From the NCBI RefSeq assembly GCF_002002725.1, contig NZ_MUNW01000059.1:310001-374000 (forward strand): 64,000 nt of DNA, written 5' to 3'. A program made the translations under genes and the position numbers. Position 1 is the stretch's first letter; each line of letters starts with the position of its first letter. Shown piece by piece: positions 38,247 through 47,199 of this stretch. The notes below the pieces were generated by a model that did no database searches, had not been told where the DNA came from, and saw nothing but the letters and a program-made list of their open reading frames with translations. The DNA is from Sinorhizobium sp. A49. Its GTDB lineage: Bacteria > Pseudomonadota > Alphaproteobacteria > Rhizobiales > Rhizobiaceae.

Positions 38247-38271
38247 GCAATGATCATCGAACGAGCCGTTT

Positions 38272-40698
38272 TCAGGCGCGCAACACGCCGCCGGTCGTCT
38301 TGGTGACGTTGGCGACGATCTTGGCCGTCAGCGCCTCGAAATCCTCGTCGGTCAGCGTTCGCTCGACAGGCTGGATCGTTACTTCGATGGCGATCGACTT
38401 CTTGCCTTCGCCGAGCGACGCCCCCTCGAACACGTCGAAGACGCTGACGCCGGTCACCAGCTTGCGGTCGGCACCGGAGGCCGCGCGCAGGATGGCGCCT
38501 GCCTCCACGCCCTTGTCGACGACGAAGGCGAAGTCGCGCTTGACGGCCTGGAAGGGCGAAAGATCGAGCGCCGGCTTGGTGCGGGTCGCCTTCTTCTTTG
38601 GTTCCGGCATGGCGTCGACATAGATCTCGAAGCCGCAGAGCGCGCCGGAAACGTCGAGCGCCTCGAGCGTCTTCGGGTGGAACTCACCGAAGGTGCCGAG
38701 CACGATCTTCGGGCCGAGCTTGATCGTGCCGGAGCGGCCGGGATGATACCAGGCGGGGCCACCGGCTTCGAACTGGACATTGCCCATCGGCACGCCGCAA
38801 GCTTCCAAGACGGCGATCGCATCGGCCTTGGCGTCGAAGACGTCGACCGGCTTTCCACCGCCCTTGGCGGCATTCGACCAGAGACGACCGGCGCCGTTGA
38901 GCGATGCGGTGCCACGGCGCACGCCACCGGCGACGCGGCGCTGCTGGTCCGGGCCGTCGCCCTCATAGGTGCCGGAGACTTCGAAGAGCGCGACGTCGCC
39001 AAAGCCCTTGTCGGCATTGCGCTGCGCCGCCGACAGGAGACCAGGCAACAGCGACGGACGCATATCGGACATATCGGCCGCAATCGGGTTGGCAAGCTTC
39101 AGGGCCGGCGAACCGCCGCCGAAGAGCCTAGCCTGATCCTCGGAGATGAACGACCAGGTGACGGCTTCCAGCATGCCGCGGCTCGCAAGCGAGCGCTTGG
39201 CAAGGCGGGTGCGGATCTGCAGCGTCGTCAGGATCTTGCCGTTGACGGTGCCATGGCTCGGCAGGGGGGCTGCGACGATGTTGTCGACGCCGTGGATGCG
39301 CATGACCTCTTCGACCAGATCGGCCTTGCCGTCGACGTCAGGGCGCCAGGACGGAACCGAGACGTTGACGCGCTCGCCCGATCCCTCGACGCTAAAGCCA
39401 AGCTTCGTCAGGATCGTCACACTCTCTTCAGACGACACTTCGAGGCCCGTCAGGCGCTTGACCTCGGACATCGGGAAGTCGACGATCTTCGCGGTATAGC
39501 CCGCATAGCCGACGACCTCGGCCTTGGCGGGCTTGCCGCCGCAGAGTTCGACAACCAACTCGGTGGTGCGCTCGAGACCGGGCACCATGTATTCCGGGTC
39601 GACACCACGCTCGAAGCGGTAGCGCGCATCGGTGATGATGCCGAGCGTGCGGCCGGACTTGGCGATGTTCATCGGATCCCAGAGCGCCGATTCAATCAGG
39701 ACGTCGGTGGTGTTCTCATCGCAGCCGGAGTGTTCGCCGCCCATGATGCCGCCGATCGACTCGATGCCCTTTTCGTCTGATATGACGACGTTGTTCGGGC
39801 CGAGCTTGTATTCGCGCTGGTCGAGCGCAAGCACGGTCTCGCCGTCCTTGGCACGTCGCACAGTCAGGTTGCCCTGGACCTTGGCCGCGTCGAAGACGTG
39901 CATCGGCCGGCCCTGGTCGAAGGTCATGTAGTTGGTGATGTCGACCAGCGCGTTGATCGGACGCAGACCGATCGACAGCAGCCGCTGCTGCATCCACTTC
40001 GGCGACGGACCGTTCTTGACGCCGCGCACCAGCCTGAGGCCGAAGCCCGGGCAAAGGTGGCGGTCGTCGCCAAGGTCGATCGTCAGCTTGGTCGTCGTTT
40101 CGCCTTCGACGGCAAGGGCCGGTGCCGGGCGGGCCTTCAGCGTACCGAGGCCGGAGGCGGCAAGGTCGCGGGCGATGCCGTAGACGCTGGTGCAATCCGG
40201 GCGGTTCGGCGTCAGGTTGATCTCGATCATCGGATCGTCGAGGCCGGCATAGGCGGCGTAGCTCGTGCCGACGGGCGCATCAACGGGCAGATCGATGATG
40301 CCGTTATGGTCGTCGGAGATCTCCAGCTCTTTTTCCGAGCACATCATGCCGTGGCTTTCGACGCCGCGGATGTTGCCGACGGAGAGCGTGACGTCGATGC
40401 CCGGGACGTATGTGCCGGCCGCCGCGAAGGCGCCGACCAGACCGGTACGCGCGTTCGGCGCGCCGCAGACGACCTGAACCGGTGCACCCGTTCCCGTATC
40501 GACCATCAGCACCCGGAGCTTGTCGGCATTCGGATGCTGCTCGGCGGAAACGACCTTGGCGATGACGAACGGCTTGAAGGCGGCCTTGTCGTCGACCTCT
40601 TCGACCTCGAGCCCGATCATCGTCAGGCGCGCGCAGATCTCTTCCAGCGAAGCGTCGGTTTCAAGGTGGTCCTTGAGCCAGGAAAGCGTGAATTTCAT
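38272..40698 (-). CDS. pheT: phenylalanyl-tRNA synthetase beta subunit
   Basis: 808 residues, full bacterial length. The N-terminal tRNA-binding domain has [20 protein letters not shown], the B3/B4 editing domain [19 protein letters not shown]5 and the class-II-like core lie in the middle, and the C-terminal FDX-ACB domain has [15 protein letters not shown]. With PheS it forms the (alpha-beta)2 enzyme that charges tRNA-Phe. Lies 29 bp downstream of pheS on the same strand. Confidence 0.98.
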   Translation of the reverse strand: MKFTLSWLKDHLETDASLEEICARLTMIGLEVEEVDDKAAFKPFVIAKVVSAEQHPNADKLRVLMVDTGTGAPVQVVCGAPNARTGLVGAFAAAGTYVPGIDVTLSVGNIRGVESHGMMCSEKELEISDDHNGIIDLPVDAPVGTSYAAYAGLDDPMIEINLTPNRPDCTSVYGIARDLAASGLGTLKARPAPALAVEGETTTKLTIDLGDDRHLCPGFGLRLVRGVKNGPSPKWMQQRLLSIGLRPINALVDITNYMTFDQGRPMHVFDAAKVQGNLTVRRAKDGETVLALDQREYKLGPNNVVISDEKGIESIGGIMGGEHSGCDENTTDVLIESALWDPMNIAKSGRTLGIITDARYRFERGVDPEYMVPGLERTTELVVELCGGKPAKAEVVGYAGYTAKIVDFPMSEVKRLTGLEVSSEESVTILTKLGFSVEGSGERVNVSVPSWRPDVDGKADLVEEVMRIHGVDNIVAAPLPSHGTVNGKILTTLQIRTRLAKRSLASRGMLEAVTWSFISEDQARLFGGGSPALKLANPIAADMSDMRPSLLPGLLSAAQRNADKGFGDVALFEVSGTYEGDGPDQQRRVAGGVRRGTASLNGAGRLWSNAAKGGGKPVDVFDAKADAIAVLEACGVPMGNVQFEAGGPAWYHPGRSGTIKLGPKIVLGTFGEFHPKTLEALDVSGALCGFEIYVDAMPEPKKKATRTKPALDLSPFQAVKRDFAFVVDKGVEAGAILRAASGADRKLVTGVSVFDVFEGASLGEGKKSIAIEVTIQPVERTLTDEDFEALTAKIVANVTKTTGGVLRA

Positions 40699-40727
40699 GT
40701 TTTCACCTGTGTCCTAATTTTGCGCGA

Positions 40728-41810
40728 TCACGCCGAAAGGCCGCCGAACAACGTCGGCATGTCGAGCGGGCGGAAGCCGTAATGATTCATCCAGCGGACA
40801 TCGGCGTTGAAGAAGTCACGCAGGTCCGGCATGCCGTATTTCAGCATGGCGATGCGGTCGAGGCCCATGCCCCAGGCAAAACCCTGGTACTCGTCCGGAT
40901 CGAGGCCGCCGGAGCGCAGCACGTTCGGGTGAACCATGCCGCAGCCGAGGATCTCCATCCAGTCGGTGCCTTCGCCGAACTTGACGATCGGGCCGGAGCG
41001 GTCGCACTGGATGTCGACTTCGAAGGACGGCTCGGTGAACGGGAAGAACGATGGGCGGAAGCGCATCGTCACCTGGTCGACCTCGAAGAAGGCCTTGCAG
41101 AACTCTTCCAGCACCCAGCGCATGTTGGCAACGTTCGCCGACTTGTCGACGACAAGGCCTTCGACCTGATGGAACATCGGCGAGTGGGTGGCGTCGGAAT
41201 CCTGGCGATAGGTCTTGCCGGGGATGATGATGCGGATCGGCGGGTCCTGCGCTTCCATCGTGCGGATCTGCACCGGCGAGGTGTGCGTGCGCAGCACCTT
41301 GCGCTCGCCCTTGTCGTCTTCATTGAAGAAGAAGGTGTCGTGCATCTCGCGGGCCGGGTGGCCCTCCGGGAAGTTCAGTGCAGTGAAGTTGTAGTAATCG
41401 GTCTCGATATCTGGACCTTCGGCGATCGAGAAGCCCATGTCGCCGAAGATCGCGGTGATTTCGTCGACGATCTGGCTGATCGGATGGATCCGCCCACGCT
41501 CGGCCGGCGACGAGCGCACCGGCAGGCTGATATCGACGGTTTCGCGGGCAAGGCGCTCGGCGATCGCCAGGTCCTTCAGCGCCGACTTGCGGGCGGTAAT
41601 CGCGTCTGCGACCGTGGTCTTCAGCGCATTGATCTGGGCGCCACGGGTCTGGCGTTCTTCCGGCGTCATCGTGCCGAGCGTCTTCAGGAGCTCGGAGATC
41701 GAGCCCTTCTTGCCGAGCGCGCCAACGCGCACCGCCTCGATCGATCCCTCGTCGCCGGCGGCGTCGATGTCCGCCAGCAGTGTCCGTTCCAGTGTTTCCA
41801 GTTCGCTCAT
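40728..41810 (-). CDS. pheS: phenylalanyl-tRNA synthetase alpha subunit
   Basis: 360 residues. N-terminal coiled coil (1-90), then class II motif 2 near [34 protein letters not shown], and motif 3 [19 protein letters not shown]. Forms the catalytic subunit with PheT. No phenylalanine-rich leader peptide or attenuator is visible in the 54 bp upstream, where a kinase-like gene ends. Confidence 0.98.
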   Translation of the reverse strand: MSELETLERTLLADIDAAGDEGSIEAVRVGALGKKGSISELLKTLGTMTPEERQTRGAQINALKTTVADAITARKSALKDLAIAERLARETVDISLPVRSSPAERGRIHPISQIVDEITAIFGDMGFSIAEGPDIETDYYNFTALNFPEGHPAREMHDTFFFNEDDKGERKVLRTHTSPVQIRTMEAQDPPIRIIIPGKTYRQDSDATHSPMFHQVEGLVVDKSANVANMRWVLEEFCKAFFEVDQVTMRFRPSFFPFTEPSFEVDIQCDRSGPIVKFGEGTDWMEILGCGMVHPNVLRSGGLDPDEYQGFAWGMGLDRIAMLKYGMPDLRDFFNADVRWMNHYGFRPLDMPTLFGGLSA

Positions 41811-41864
41811 TCTGTCCTGCCTCGATGCGGGAATGGGTTCGGTTCTATGTCGTTGTCTTCAGGA

Positions 41865-42686
41865 TTATGATTGCGTCGCACTCGTCAGGTAGTCCGTCGC
41901 GGCCACGAAGCGCACGAGGTCCTGGCCGTTCTGGATGCGCAGGAGGAAGCGCGCCAGCGGCAGCAGTCGCGCGAAAAACGGCATGATCTGCGAGAGAGCG
42001 ACCGCCGTTTCCGCCGGTGCGGCAAGCTTCCAGGCGGCAAAGGCGCGGTCCGGGGTTTCCGGCTTCAGCGCGCGGCTTGCGATCTGCAGGAACAAGAGCC
42101 AGACATCGCGCGCCTGTGCCATTGCGAGCGGCATGACCGCCGCCGGCTCTTCCTCGAAATCGAGGAAGCAGAACGCGCCGTCGTCGATGATGAAATCACG
42201 CGGATGCGGACGGCCGTGGCAGAGGCCTGCGGCGTGCAGCCGGCCGAGTTCGGCAGCACAGCGCACCAGGAGCGCATCGTGGCCATCGGCGTCCTTGTCG
42301 CGCAAGGCGCCCATCTGCTTGCTGACCGGCAGGCCGAGATGCGACAGCACCAGCGCCGTCGTGCCGCGATAGAGGATTTGCGGCGTCTTGAAGCCGGCGG
42401 CGGAGAAAGCGTTGATCTGCCGGACCTCGCGGTCGAGCATGCCCTGCGGATCGAGAAGTGGGGCCGGACGAAGAATGGTGACGCCGGTCAGCCGAGAGGC
42501 GAGCCACTGCAGGCGTTGGCCGATACGGGCCCCGAGGCGCTGGTAACGCTTGATCCAGACGACGCGATTCTTGAGCTGGCAGTGCTCGACACGGGACGAT
42601 CCGCCGGCAAGTGCTGCCAGCAGAGCCGCCATGTCGTGGTCGTCAAGCTGCGGAACCGCAAGCGGCCCTCTTCGATCGTCGTGCAC
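41865..42686 (-). CDS. kinase-fold protein (LPS kinase/APH-like) with atypical catalytic loop
   Basis: 273 residues from the GTG at 42686; an ATG at 42632 is an alternative. Residues 125-175 contain LGRLHAAGLCHGRPHPRDFIIDD and FCFLDFEEEP, which align in order with the catalytic loop (HGD/HRD) and DFG-like metal loop of Kdo/WaaP/Bud32-like kinases. The usual catalytic Asp of the loop is Arg here (HGR), so activity is uncertain. Placed between rplT and pheS on the same strand. Confidence 0.65.
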   Translation of the reverse strand: MHDDRRGPLAVPQLDDHDMAALLAALAGGSSRVEHCQLKNRVVWIKRYQRLGARIGQRLQWLASRLTGVTILRPAPLLDPQGMLDREVRQINAFSAAGFKTPQILYRGTTALVLSHLGLPVSKQMGALRDKDADGHDALLVRCAAELGRLHAAGLCHGRPHPRDFIIDDGAFCFLDFEEEPAAVMPLAMAQARDVWLLFLQIASRALKPETPDRAFAAWKLAAPAETAVALSQIMPFFARLLPLARFLLRIQNGQDLVRFVAATDYLTSATQS

Positions 42687-42707
42687 TTTCGTCTCGCAAA
42701 ATAAGAA

Positions 42708-42738
42708 AAACCCGCGCTAGCCCTGCCAGCGCGGGTTT
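42708..42738 (-). terminator. intrinsic terminator after rplT
   Basis: AAACCCGCGCT (42708-42718) and AGCGCGGGTTT (42728-42738) form an 11-bp stem. On the minus strand it is followed by TTTTTCTTATTTT, 40 bp past the rplT stop. It separates rpmI-rplT from the kinase-like gene. Confidence 0.88.
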
Positions 42739-42777
42739 CCCAACAAAATTCAAGAACGGTTTTGGGAAAACGCTGGC

Positions 42778-43182
42778 TTAACGAACAGCGGTTTCAAACT
42801 CGTTGGTCGTGCCGGCTTCCTTGAGGTAGGCAAGTGCCTTCTTGGAAGCTTCGACGAGGGCGCCGAATGCTGCCGGCTCATGGATAGCCATGTCGGAGAG
42901 AACCTTGCGGTCGACTTCGATGCCAGCCTTGTTCAGGCCGTCGATGAAGCGGCCGTAGGTCAGGCCGAATTCGCGGACGGCAGCGTTGATGCGCTGGATC
43001 CAGAGAGCGCGGAAGTTGCGCTTGTTGACCTTGCGGTCGCGGTAAGCGAACTGCTTGGAACGATCAACCGCAGCCTTTGCAGCGCGGATGGTGTTCTTGC
43101 GGCGGCCGTAGAAGCCCTTGGCTGCCTTGAGTGTCTTCTTGTGCTTGGCGTGAGCGGTTACGCCGCGTTTTACACGTGCCAT
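42778..43182 (-). CDS. rplT: 50S ribosomal protein L20
   Basis: 134 residues. The basic N-terminal extension [19 protein letters not shown] and globular [20 protein letters not shown] are unmistakable. L20 binds 23S rRNA early in 50S assembly. Lies 39 bp after rpmI on the same strand. A GGAGAT Shine-Dalgarno precedes the ATG. Confidence 0.98.
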   Translation of the reverse strand: MARVKRGVTAHAKHKKTLKAAKGFYGRRKNTIRAAKAAVDRSKQFAYRDRKVNKRNFRALWIQRINAAVREFGLTYGRFIDGLNKAGIEVDRKVLSDMAIHEPAAFGALVEASKKALAYLKEAGTTNEFETAVR

Positions 43183-43221
43183 GTCATGATCTCCTTAACG
43201 TGTCCAAAATGCCTGAAAGTC

Positions 43222-43425
43222 TTAGAGACCGTTGGGCAGGTAGTTCTTGATGACCTTCTTGCCATCGGGCTCCGCGAGAACCATGGTTCCACGTGCGTCG
43301 CGGATGAACTTGTTGGAACGCTTGATCATGCCGTGGCGCTTGCCAGCAGCAGCTGCACGAACCTTGCCGGTAGCGGTGATCTTGAACCGCTTCTTGGCAG
43401 ACGATTTCGTCTTCATCTTGGGCAT
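43222..43425 (-). CDS. rpmI: 50S ribosomal protein L35
   Basis: 67 residues, the standard L35 length. [20 protein letters not shown] and [17 protein letters not shown] are diagnostic. Forms the rpmI-rplT unit. The 171 bp upstream must hold its promoter; no L20-binding leader was recognised by eye. Confidence 0.97.
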   Translation of the reverse strand: MPKMKTKSSAKKRFKITATGKVRAAAAGKRHGMIKRSNKFIRDARGTMVLAEPDGKKVIKNYLPNGL

Positions 43426-43596
43426 TTTGCTACTCCATTTTCTTAAGAATTCGAAACGGACAGACGAGGTCCATTTCCAGCGTTAAGAACGGCCACGGCA
43501 TGCCCTGCCGGACCGTTCGGACGGGGGCTTATACCCGGACATCCCCGAAAGCGCAACTGCGGAATCGAAGAAGCGCTGCAGAAGCGACAGGCCGCA

Positions 43597-44964
43597 TCAA
43601 ACCGGATCGCGCAGACGCTTGCGCCCGCCCGCCGCTTCGAAGGTCATCGCCGCCTCCAGCCCGCCGAGTGGCGACTGCCCAAGCGTCAGCGTCGCGCCAT
43701 AGGCATCGGCGATATCGGCGCTGATGGCAAGGCCGAGCCCGGTGCCGGGCACCTGCCCCGCTTCGCCATCCACGACACGACCGCCGCGCTGCATCACCCT
43801 TTCGCGATCACCGTCGGCGATACCAGGTCCGTCGTCGCCGACGACGATGTGCAATCGATCGTCGTTGCGCGCCGCGGAAACGCGGATGCGCGAACGCGCC
43901 CACTTGGCGGCATTGTCGAGCAGGTTGCCAAGGCATTCCGCCAGGTCGGCCGGATCCATATCGAGAGACAGATCAGGATCGATCAACACCTCCCAAACGA
44001 TGCCGCGCTCGGCTGTGACCGGCCGCAACACGCTGACGAGCTTGCCCGCCATGCTGGCGACCGACGTGGTCGCCATGCGCTCGACGCCCATGCGGGCGGC
44101 CTGCAGCTGCCGGTCGGCACGCTGGCGCACGAGATCGACCTGTTGCAAGGCCAGCTGGCGTTCGTTGTCGGGCAGGCTTTCGGCTAGCTGGGCAAGCACG
44201 GTCAACGGCGTCTTCAGGCCATGGGCGAGATCGCTGGCGCGGGCACGCGCACGCTCGACCGCCGTCTCGCGCTCGGCCAGAAGCAGGTTGATCTCGTTGA
44301 CAACGGGCCCGACCTCGCTCGGGCCCGCCGAACCGAAGTCCCTTTCGCTGCCGGCGCGCACGAGTGCTGCCCGCTCTCGCAGCCTCCGCAGCGGCGCAAG
44401 GCCGAGTGCACCCTGCAGGAAAGCAGCTCCGGCGAGCACGGCGGCGGTCGCGAGCAACATCAGACGCATCCGCCCGTGAAATGAGGCGAGCGCATCGTCG
44501 AGTTCCTGGCGACCAAATCCGGCCTGAACGGAAAAGCGCTCGGCTTTGGGACCATCGCCGAGAGCCAGCGTCTGGGTATGAACAAGCATCGGCGCGCCGT
44601 CAGGACCTTCGAGTTCCACAAAGCCTTCGTAATGGCCGGCGGAGGGCATCTTGGTATCGATGACCGTATCCCAAAGGGAGCGGGATCGGATGGAGGTACC
44701 GGTCTGCGGCGTGAGCTGCCAGTAGCGGCCGCCGGCCGGCAGCGAAAAACGCGGATCCGCCGGCTCACGCGGCAAAGCGAGTTCGCCGTCCCTGACGACC
44801 ACCTGGGCGGCAATCGTATCGATGGTTGTCATCATTTCCGCGCGGTAGCGGCCGACGACATAATCGGTAAAAAGGCGCGAGAGCGAGAACCAGACCACCA
44901 GCAGCACCACGCCGACGGCAATCAGTGCGCCGATCGCCAGTCGCAGCCGAAGCGAACGGATCAT
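43597..44964 (-). CDS. sensor histidine kinase (EnvZ/PhoQ-type)
   Basis: 455 residues. Two membrane segments (about 7-30 and 170-192) bracket a periplasmic sensor domain of about 140 residues. HAMP-like linker, then the H-box DLAHGLKTPLTVL, N-box ECLGNLLDNAAKWA and G-boxes GDDGPGIADG and GTGLGLAI. Its ATG overlaps the stop of the response regulator (ATGA). The sensed signal is unknown, but the neighbouring Asp-rich proteins suggest cations. Confidence 0.93.
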   Translation of the reverse strand: MIRSLRLRLAIGALIAVGVVLLVVWFSLSRLFTDYVVGRYRAEMMTTIDTIAAQVVVRDGELALPREPADPRFSLPAGGRYWQLTPQTGTSIRSRSLWDTVIDTKMPSAGHYEGFVELEGPDGAPMLVHTQTLALGDGPKAERFSVQAGFGRQELDDALASFHGRMRLMLLATAAVLAGAAFLQGALGLAPLRRLRERAALVRAGSERDFGSAGPSEVGPVVNEINLLLAERETAVERARARASDLAHGLKTPLTVLAQLAESLPDNERQLALQQVDLVRQRADRQLQAARMGVERMATTSVASMAGKLVSVLRPVTAERGIVWEVLIDPDLSLDMDPADLAECLGNLLDNAAKWARSRIRVSAARNDDRLHIVVGDDGPGIADGDRERVMQRGGRVVDGEAGQVPGTGLGLAISADIADAYGATLTLGQSPLGGLEAAMTFEAAGGRKRLRDPV

Positions 44965-45626
44965 CTGCCGTCGTCCGGCAGCAGGTAACCGAAGCCGCGC
45001 CGCGTCTCGATCGCCGAACTCTCGGTCTTCTTGCGCAGCCTCGCGATCATCGCCTCGACCGCATTCTTGGCTGCGTCGTCCTCTCGACCCTGCACATGAC
45101 TTGCCAGTTCGAGCTGCGTCAAAACCTGGCCCTTGCGCTCCATGAACAGCGCGATCATGCGGTACTCGAGCGGGCTCAACTCCAGAACCTGACCGTCGAA
45201 TGTGACCCGGCGCGTCGTTTCATCAAGGGTGAAGCGCCCGGCGGAGCGCACGGACTGCAGCCGCGGACCGCCGCGTCTGAGCAGCGCACGCAATCTCGCG
45301 ACCAGTTCTTCGGCCCGAAACGGCTTTGGCAGATAGTCGTCGGCCCCGGCGTCGAAACCGTCGACCCGCTCCATCCAGGAGCCGCGCGCCGTCAGCACCA
45401 GCACTGGCGTTTCCAGCCCTGCCTTGCGCCAGCGCTTGAGGATCGACAGGCCATCCATACCGGGCAGGCCCAGATCGAGAATGATCGCGGCATAGGTGCC
45501 GTTTTCGCCTTGCTCCCACACGTCGGGACCGTTGCCCAGCGTATCGACGCCGTAACCTTCGGCCTCCAGCTTCGTCACCACATGGGTGGCGATGTTGTGA
45601 TCGTCCTCCGCCAGAAGAATACGCAT
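44961..45626 (-). CDS. OmpR/PhoP-family response regulator
   Basis: 221 residues. The receiver domain has acidic pocket EDD at 7-9, phosphoacceptor Asp51 in LDLGLPGMDG, T in LTARGS and K in PKPFRAEEL. The winged-helix C-terminal domain (about 125-218) has LSPLEYRMIALFM and AVEAMIARLRKKT. It lies 7 bp after the PepSY-like gene, so it belongs to the same operon. Its target may be the direct repeat at 47098-47117. Confidence 0.94.
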   Translation of the reverse strand: MRILLAEDDHNIATHVVTKLEAEGYGVDTLGNGPDVWEQGENGTYAAIILDLGLPGMDGLSILKRWRKAGLETPVLVLTARGSWMERVDGFDAGADDYLPKPFRAEELVARLRALLRRGGPRLQSVRSAGRFTLDETTRRVTFDGQVLELSPLEYRMIALFMERKGQVLTQLELASHVQGREDDAAKNAVEAMIARLRKKTESSAIETRRGFGYLLPDDGR

Positions 45627-45633
45627 TCTGTCC

Positions 45634-46143
45634 TCAGAATCCGAATATGTTCATGAATTTGCCCGTGCGCGCATTGATTCGCAGATTTCGGATGGTGCCC
45701 TGCCGGTCGCGCGTGCGCAGCCGGTAGACTTCGCCATTGTTCCTCAGATCCACAGCGATGACCGCACCATATTTGTCTTCGTCGACGAGCCGCAGCACAT
45801 CCTTCAGCGCCAGGATGCGCCCCTTCTCGACACCATCGCGAGCCCGCTCCTGATCGCTGCGCCGACCGCTGCCGGAATTGCCGTCGTCGTCAGCGTCGTC
45901 CTTGTCGCCGCCGCCGCCAGGCCCGCTGTTGTCGTCGTCGTCATCGCCGCCGCCGCGACCGCTGCGGTCATCGTCGGAATCATCGCCGCCGTGTCCGCCG
46001 GAACCCCTGCTGCCGCTGCCGCTGTTGTCGTCATCATCGCGGCCGTCCTTGGCAAAGGCAGAAATGCCTCCCACCTGCGGCGCAAGCGACAGCAGCAACG
46101 AGCAGCAGACCATCGCAATCAGATTTCGTCGCGTCATCGGCAT
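45634..46143 (-). CDS. exported Asp/Gly-rich protein with PepSY-like C-terminal domain
   Basis: 169 residues from the ATG at 46143; GTG at 46161 and ATG at 46137 are alternatives. A hydrophobic signal sequence (about 5-25) is followed by a low-complexity segment (about 33-95) made of D, G, S, R and N, with repeated DDDDN-like blocks. The C-terminus (about 105-169) has ILALKDVLRLVDEDKYGA and IRNLRINARTGKFMNIFGF, as in PepSY domains. PepSY proteins commonly accompany two-component pairs and modulate signal perception. Cation binding by the Asp tract is inference. Confidence 0.72.
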   Translation of the reverse strand: MPMTRRNLIAMVCCSLLLSLAPQVGGISAFAKDGRDDDDNSGSGSRGSGGHGGDDSDDDRSGRGGGDDDDDNSGPGGGGDKDDADDDGNSGSGRRSDQERARDGVEKGRILALKDVLRLVDEDKYGAVIAVDLRNNGEVYRLRTRDRQGTIRNLRINARTGKFMNIFGF

Positions 46144-46474
46144 GGTTTCGTCCAGTTCCACATTTTCAAGCCTTGCGAAAAGCGCCGCGCCCTTCCCGAC
46201 ATCGTCCGGCGTCCCTTAACCTCAAGGCGCATTCCCCCCATGCGCTTGTCAAATCCCCTCGCTCATCAGGCCTCAGACTGATCCCCTGTGCTGCCGAGCG
46301 CAAGAGGCCCGGTGCCTGGAGCCAGACATGGAAAAGCGCTTGACCCCCTGCGTCGGTTCCGGCGCAGGGGGTCAAGCGTTCCTTGGGCCAATCCGCTGGG
46401 CGGGCGTTAAGCGGAACGAGCCCATCATTCCGGTGCACTACGGGGGCGGATGCACCGGACATTCGTTGTTCAGA
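46144..46474. other. 331-bp intergenic region between the two Asp-rich genes
   Basis: No gene supported. It holds one strong hairpin at 46337-46378. The remaining open frames are short and lack ribosome-binding sites. It must contain the promoter of the PepSY-response regulator-kinase operon; no clear -35/-10 could be named by eye. Confidence 0.5.
46337..46378 (-). terminator. 16-bp perfect hairpin, probable terminator of the Asp-rich gene
   Basis: CGCTTGACCCCCTGCG (46337-46352) and CGCAGGGGGTCAAGCG (46363-46378) are exact inverted copies with a 10-nt loop. On the minus strand the stem is followed by CTTTTCC, about 100 nt after the Asp-rich gene's stop. The stem is unusually long; it could also be a copy of a small palindromic repeat family. 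Confidence 0.6.
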
Positions 46475-47026
46475 TCAGCGAGCCGAAGCCGGCAGGATCG
46501 AAACGCTGGTAATGGGACCCGGATTGCGGCGGGCATCGCCACCATGCGGTTTGACCGTCACCACGCGCAGACCATGTTCGAACTCGACTTCGACCTCAAG
46601 CGCACGGCCGAGATTGTCGACTGCAACCAATGAGCCGTCGCGCAGTCCGCGCAGGCTGCCCTCGGAAACATTGAGCGTGACTTCATCGCGGTCGTCGCGA
46701 TCGTCGTCCCGGTCGTCGTCATCATTGTCGTCATTGTCATGGCCGTTCCGGCCGCGATGATCGTTGTCATCATCGTTGTCGTTGTCATCATGATCGCTGC
46801 CGCGGCCGCTGTTGCCGCCGTGATCGTCATTGTCATCCCGGTCGTCGCCGCCACGATCATCGCTGCCGCCACGACCGCTGTTGTCGTCGTCGCCGCTGGC
46901 AAGTGCGGACATGGCAAACGGATGCGCCGGACCGGTGGCCACCAGCGAGAACCCGACAGGCGCCGAGACGAGGCCGCAAACGCCCATGGTGGACACAAGC
47001 AAAGCTTTTCGAAGCGTGACGTACAT
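46475..47026 (-). CDS. exported Asp/Asn/Gly-rich protein, uncharacterised
   Basis: 183 residues from the ATG at 47026, preceded by AAGGA; a longer start at 47107 would include operator sequence. N-terminal signal sequence (about 5-35, ending near the ASG region), then a low-complexity segment (about 44-115) of D, N, H, G, S and R with recurring DNDD and RDD units. The C-terminal 60 residues (EVTLNVSEGSLRGLRDGSLV, then LRVVTVKPHGGD) look beta-rich and match no domain I recognise. Its promoter has an OmpR-type direct repeat. Possibly a periplasmic cation buffer. Confidence 0.66.
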   Translation of the reverse strand: MYVTLRKALLVSTMGVCGLVSAPVGFSLVATGPAHPFAMSALASGDDDNSGRGGSDDRGGDDRDDNDDHGGNSGRGSDHDDNDNDDDNDHRGRNGHDNDDNDDDDRDDDRDDRDEVTLNVSEGSLRGLRDGSLVAVDNLGRALEVEVEFEHGLRVVTVKPHGGDARRNPGPITSVSILPASAR

Positions 47027-47076
47027 GATTTTCGTCCTTCTCCTGATTTCGATGAGGAGAGAATGCCATGCCGCCA

Positions 47077-47117
47077 CTGACAGCTCGCTGAGGCCGGCTG
47101 TCAGCATTCTGTCAGCA
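47077..47117 (-). promoter_or_regulatory. OmpR-family-type direct repeat upstream of the Asp-rich gene
   Basis: CTGTCAGCA occurs twice in direct orientation at 47098-47106 and 47109-47117, giving an 11-bp period, as preferred by tandem OmpR/PhoB-type dimers. An inverted copy CTGACAGC lies at 47077-47084. The repeats are 51-91 bp upstream of the ATG at 47026. The neighbouring response regulator is the natural candidate; binding is inferred. Confidence 0.6.
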
Positions 47118-47178
47118 AGGCGTCGAGATTGACGTCGTTGGAGATAGTTTGGGAAATCGAGATGCGCTCAAACGCAAA

Positions 47179-47199
47179 AAGCCGCCCCAAGGGCGGCTT
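47179..47199. repeat. left copy of duplicated palindromic target (direct repeat flanking the IS)
   Basis: A 21-bp hairpin, arms AAGCCGCCC and GGGCGGCTT around CAA, abuts the IS left end. The identical 21 bp occurs at 48717-48737 at the right end. On the minus strand this copy is followed by TTTTTGCG, so it retains the complete intrinsic terminator. Confidence 0.8.

Noticed and set aside
41811-41864. Phenylalanine attenuator before pheS
   Set aside because: The gap is only 54 bp, with no Phe-rich leader ORF and no T-run hairpin.
38677-41870. Long plus-strand frames opposite pheT and pheS
   Set aside because: Complementary to conserved synthetase genes; low-complexity Asp/Val/His translations with no family match.
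46328-46633. Open frame of 101 codons on the plus strand over the hairpin
   Set aside because: It reads through the 16-bp hairpin and into the antisense of the Asp-rich gene, with no ribosome-binding site.
45804-47132. Plus-strand and frame-shifted open frames rich in Val, Ile, Ser or Thr over the Asp-rich genes
   Set aside because: They arise from reading GAC/GAT repeats in other frames. The minus frames have signal sequences, ribosome-binding sites and plausible C-terminal domains.
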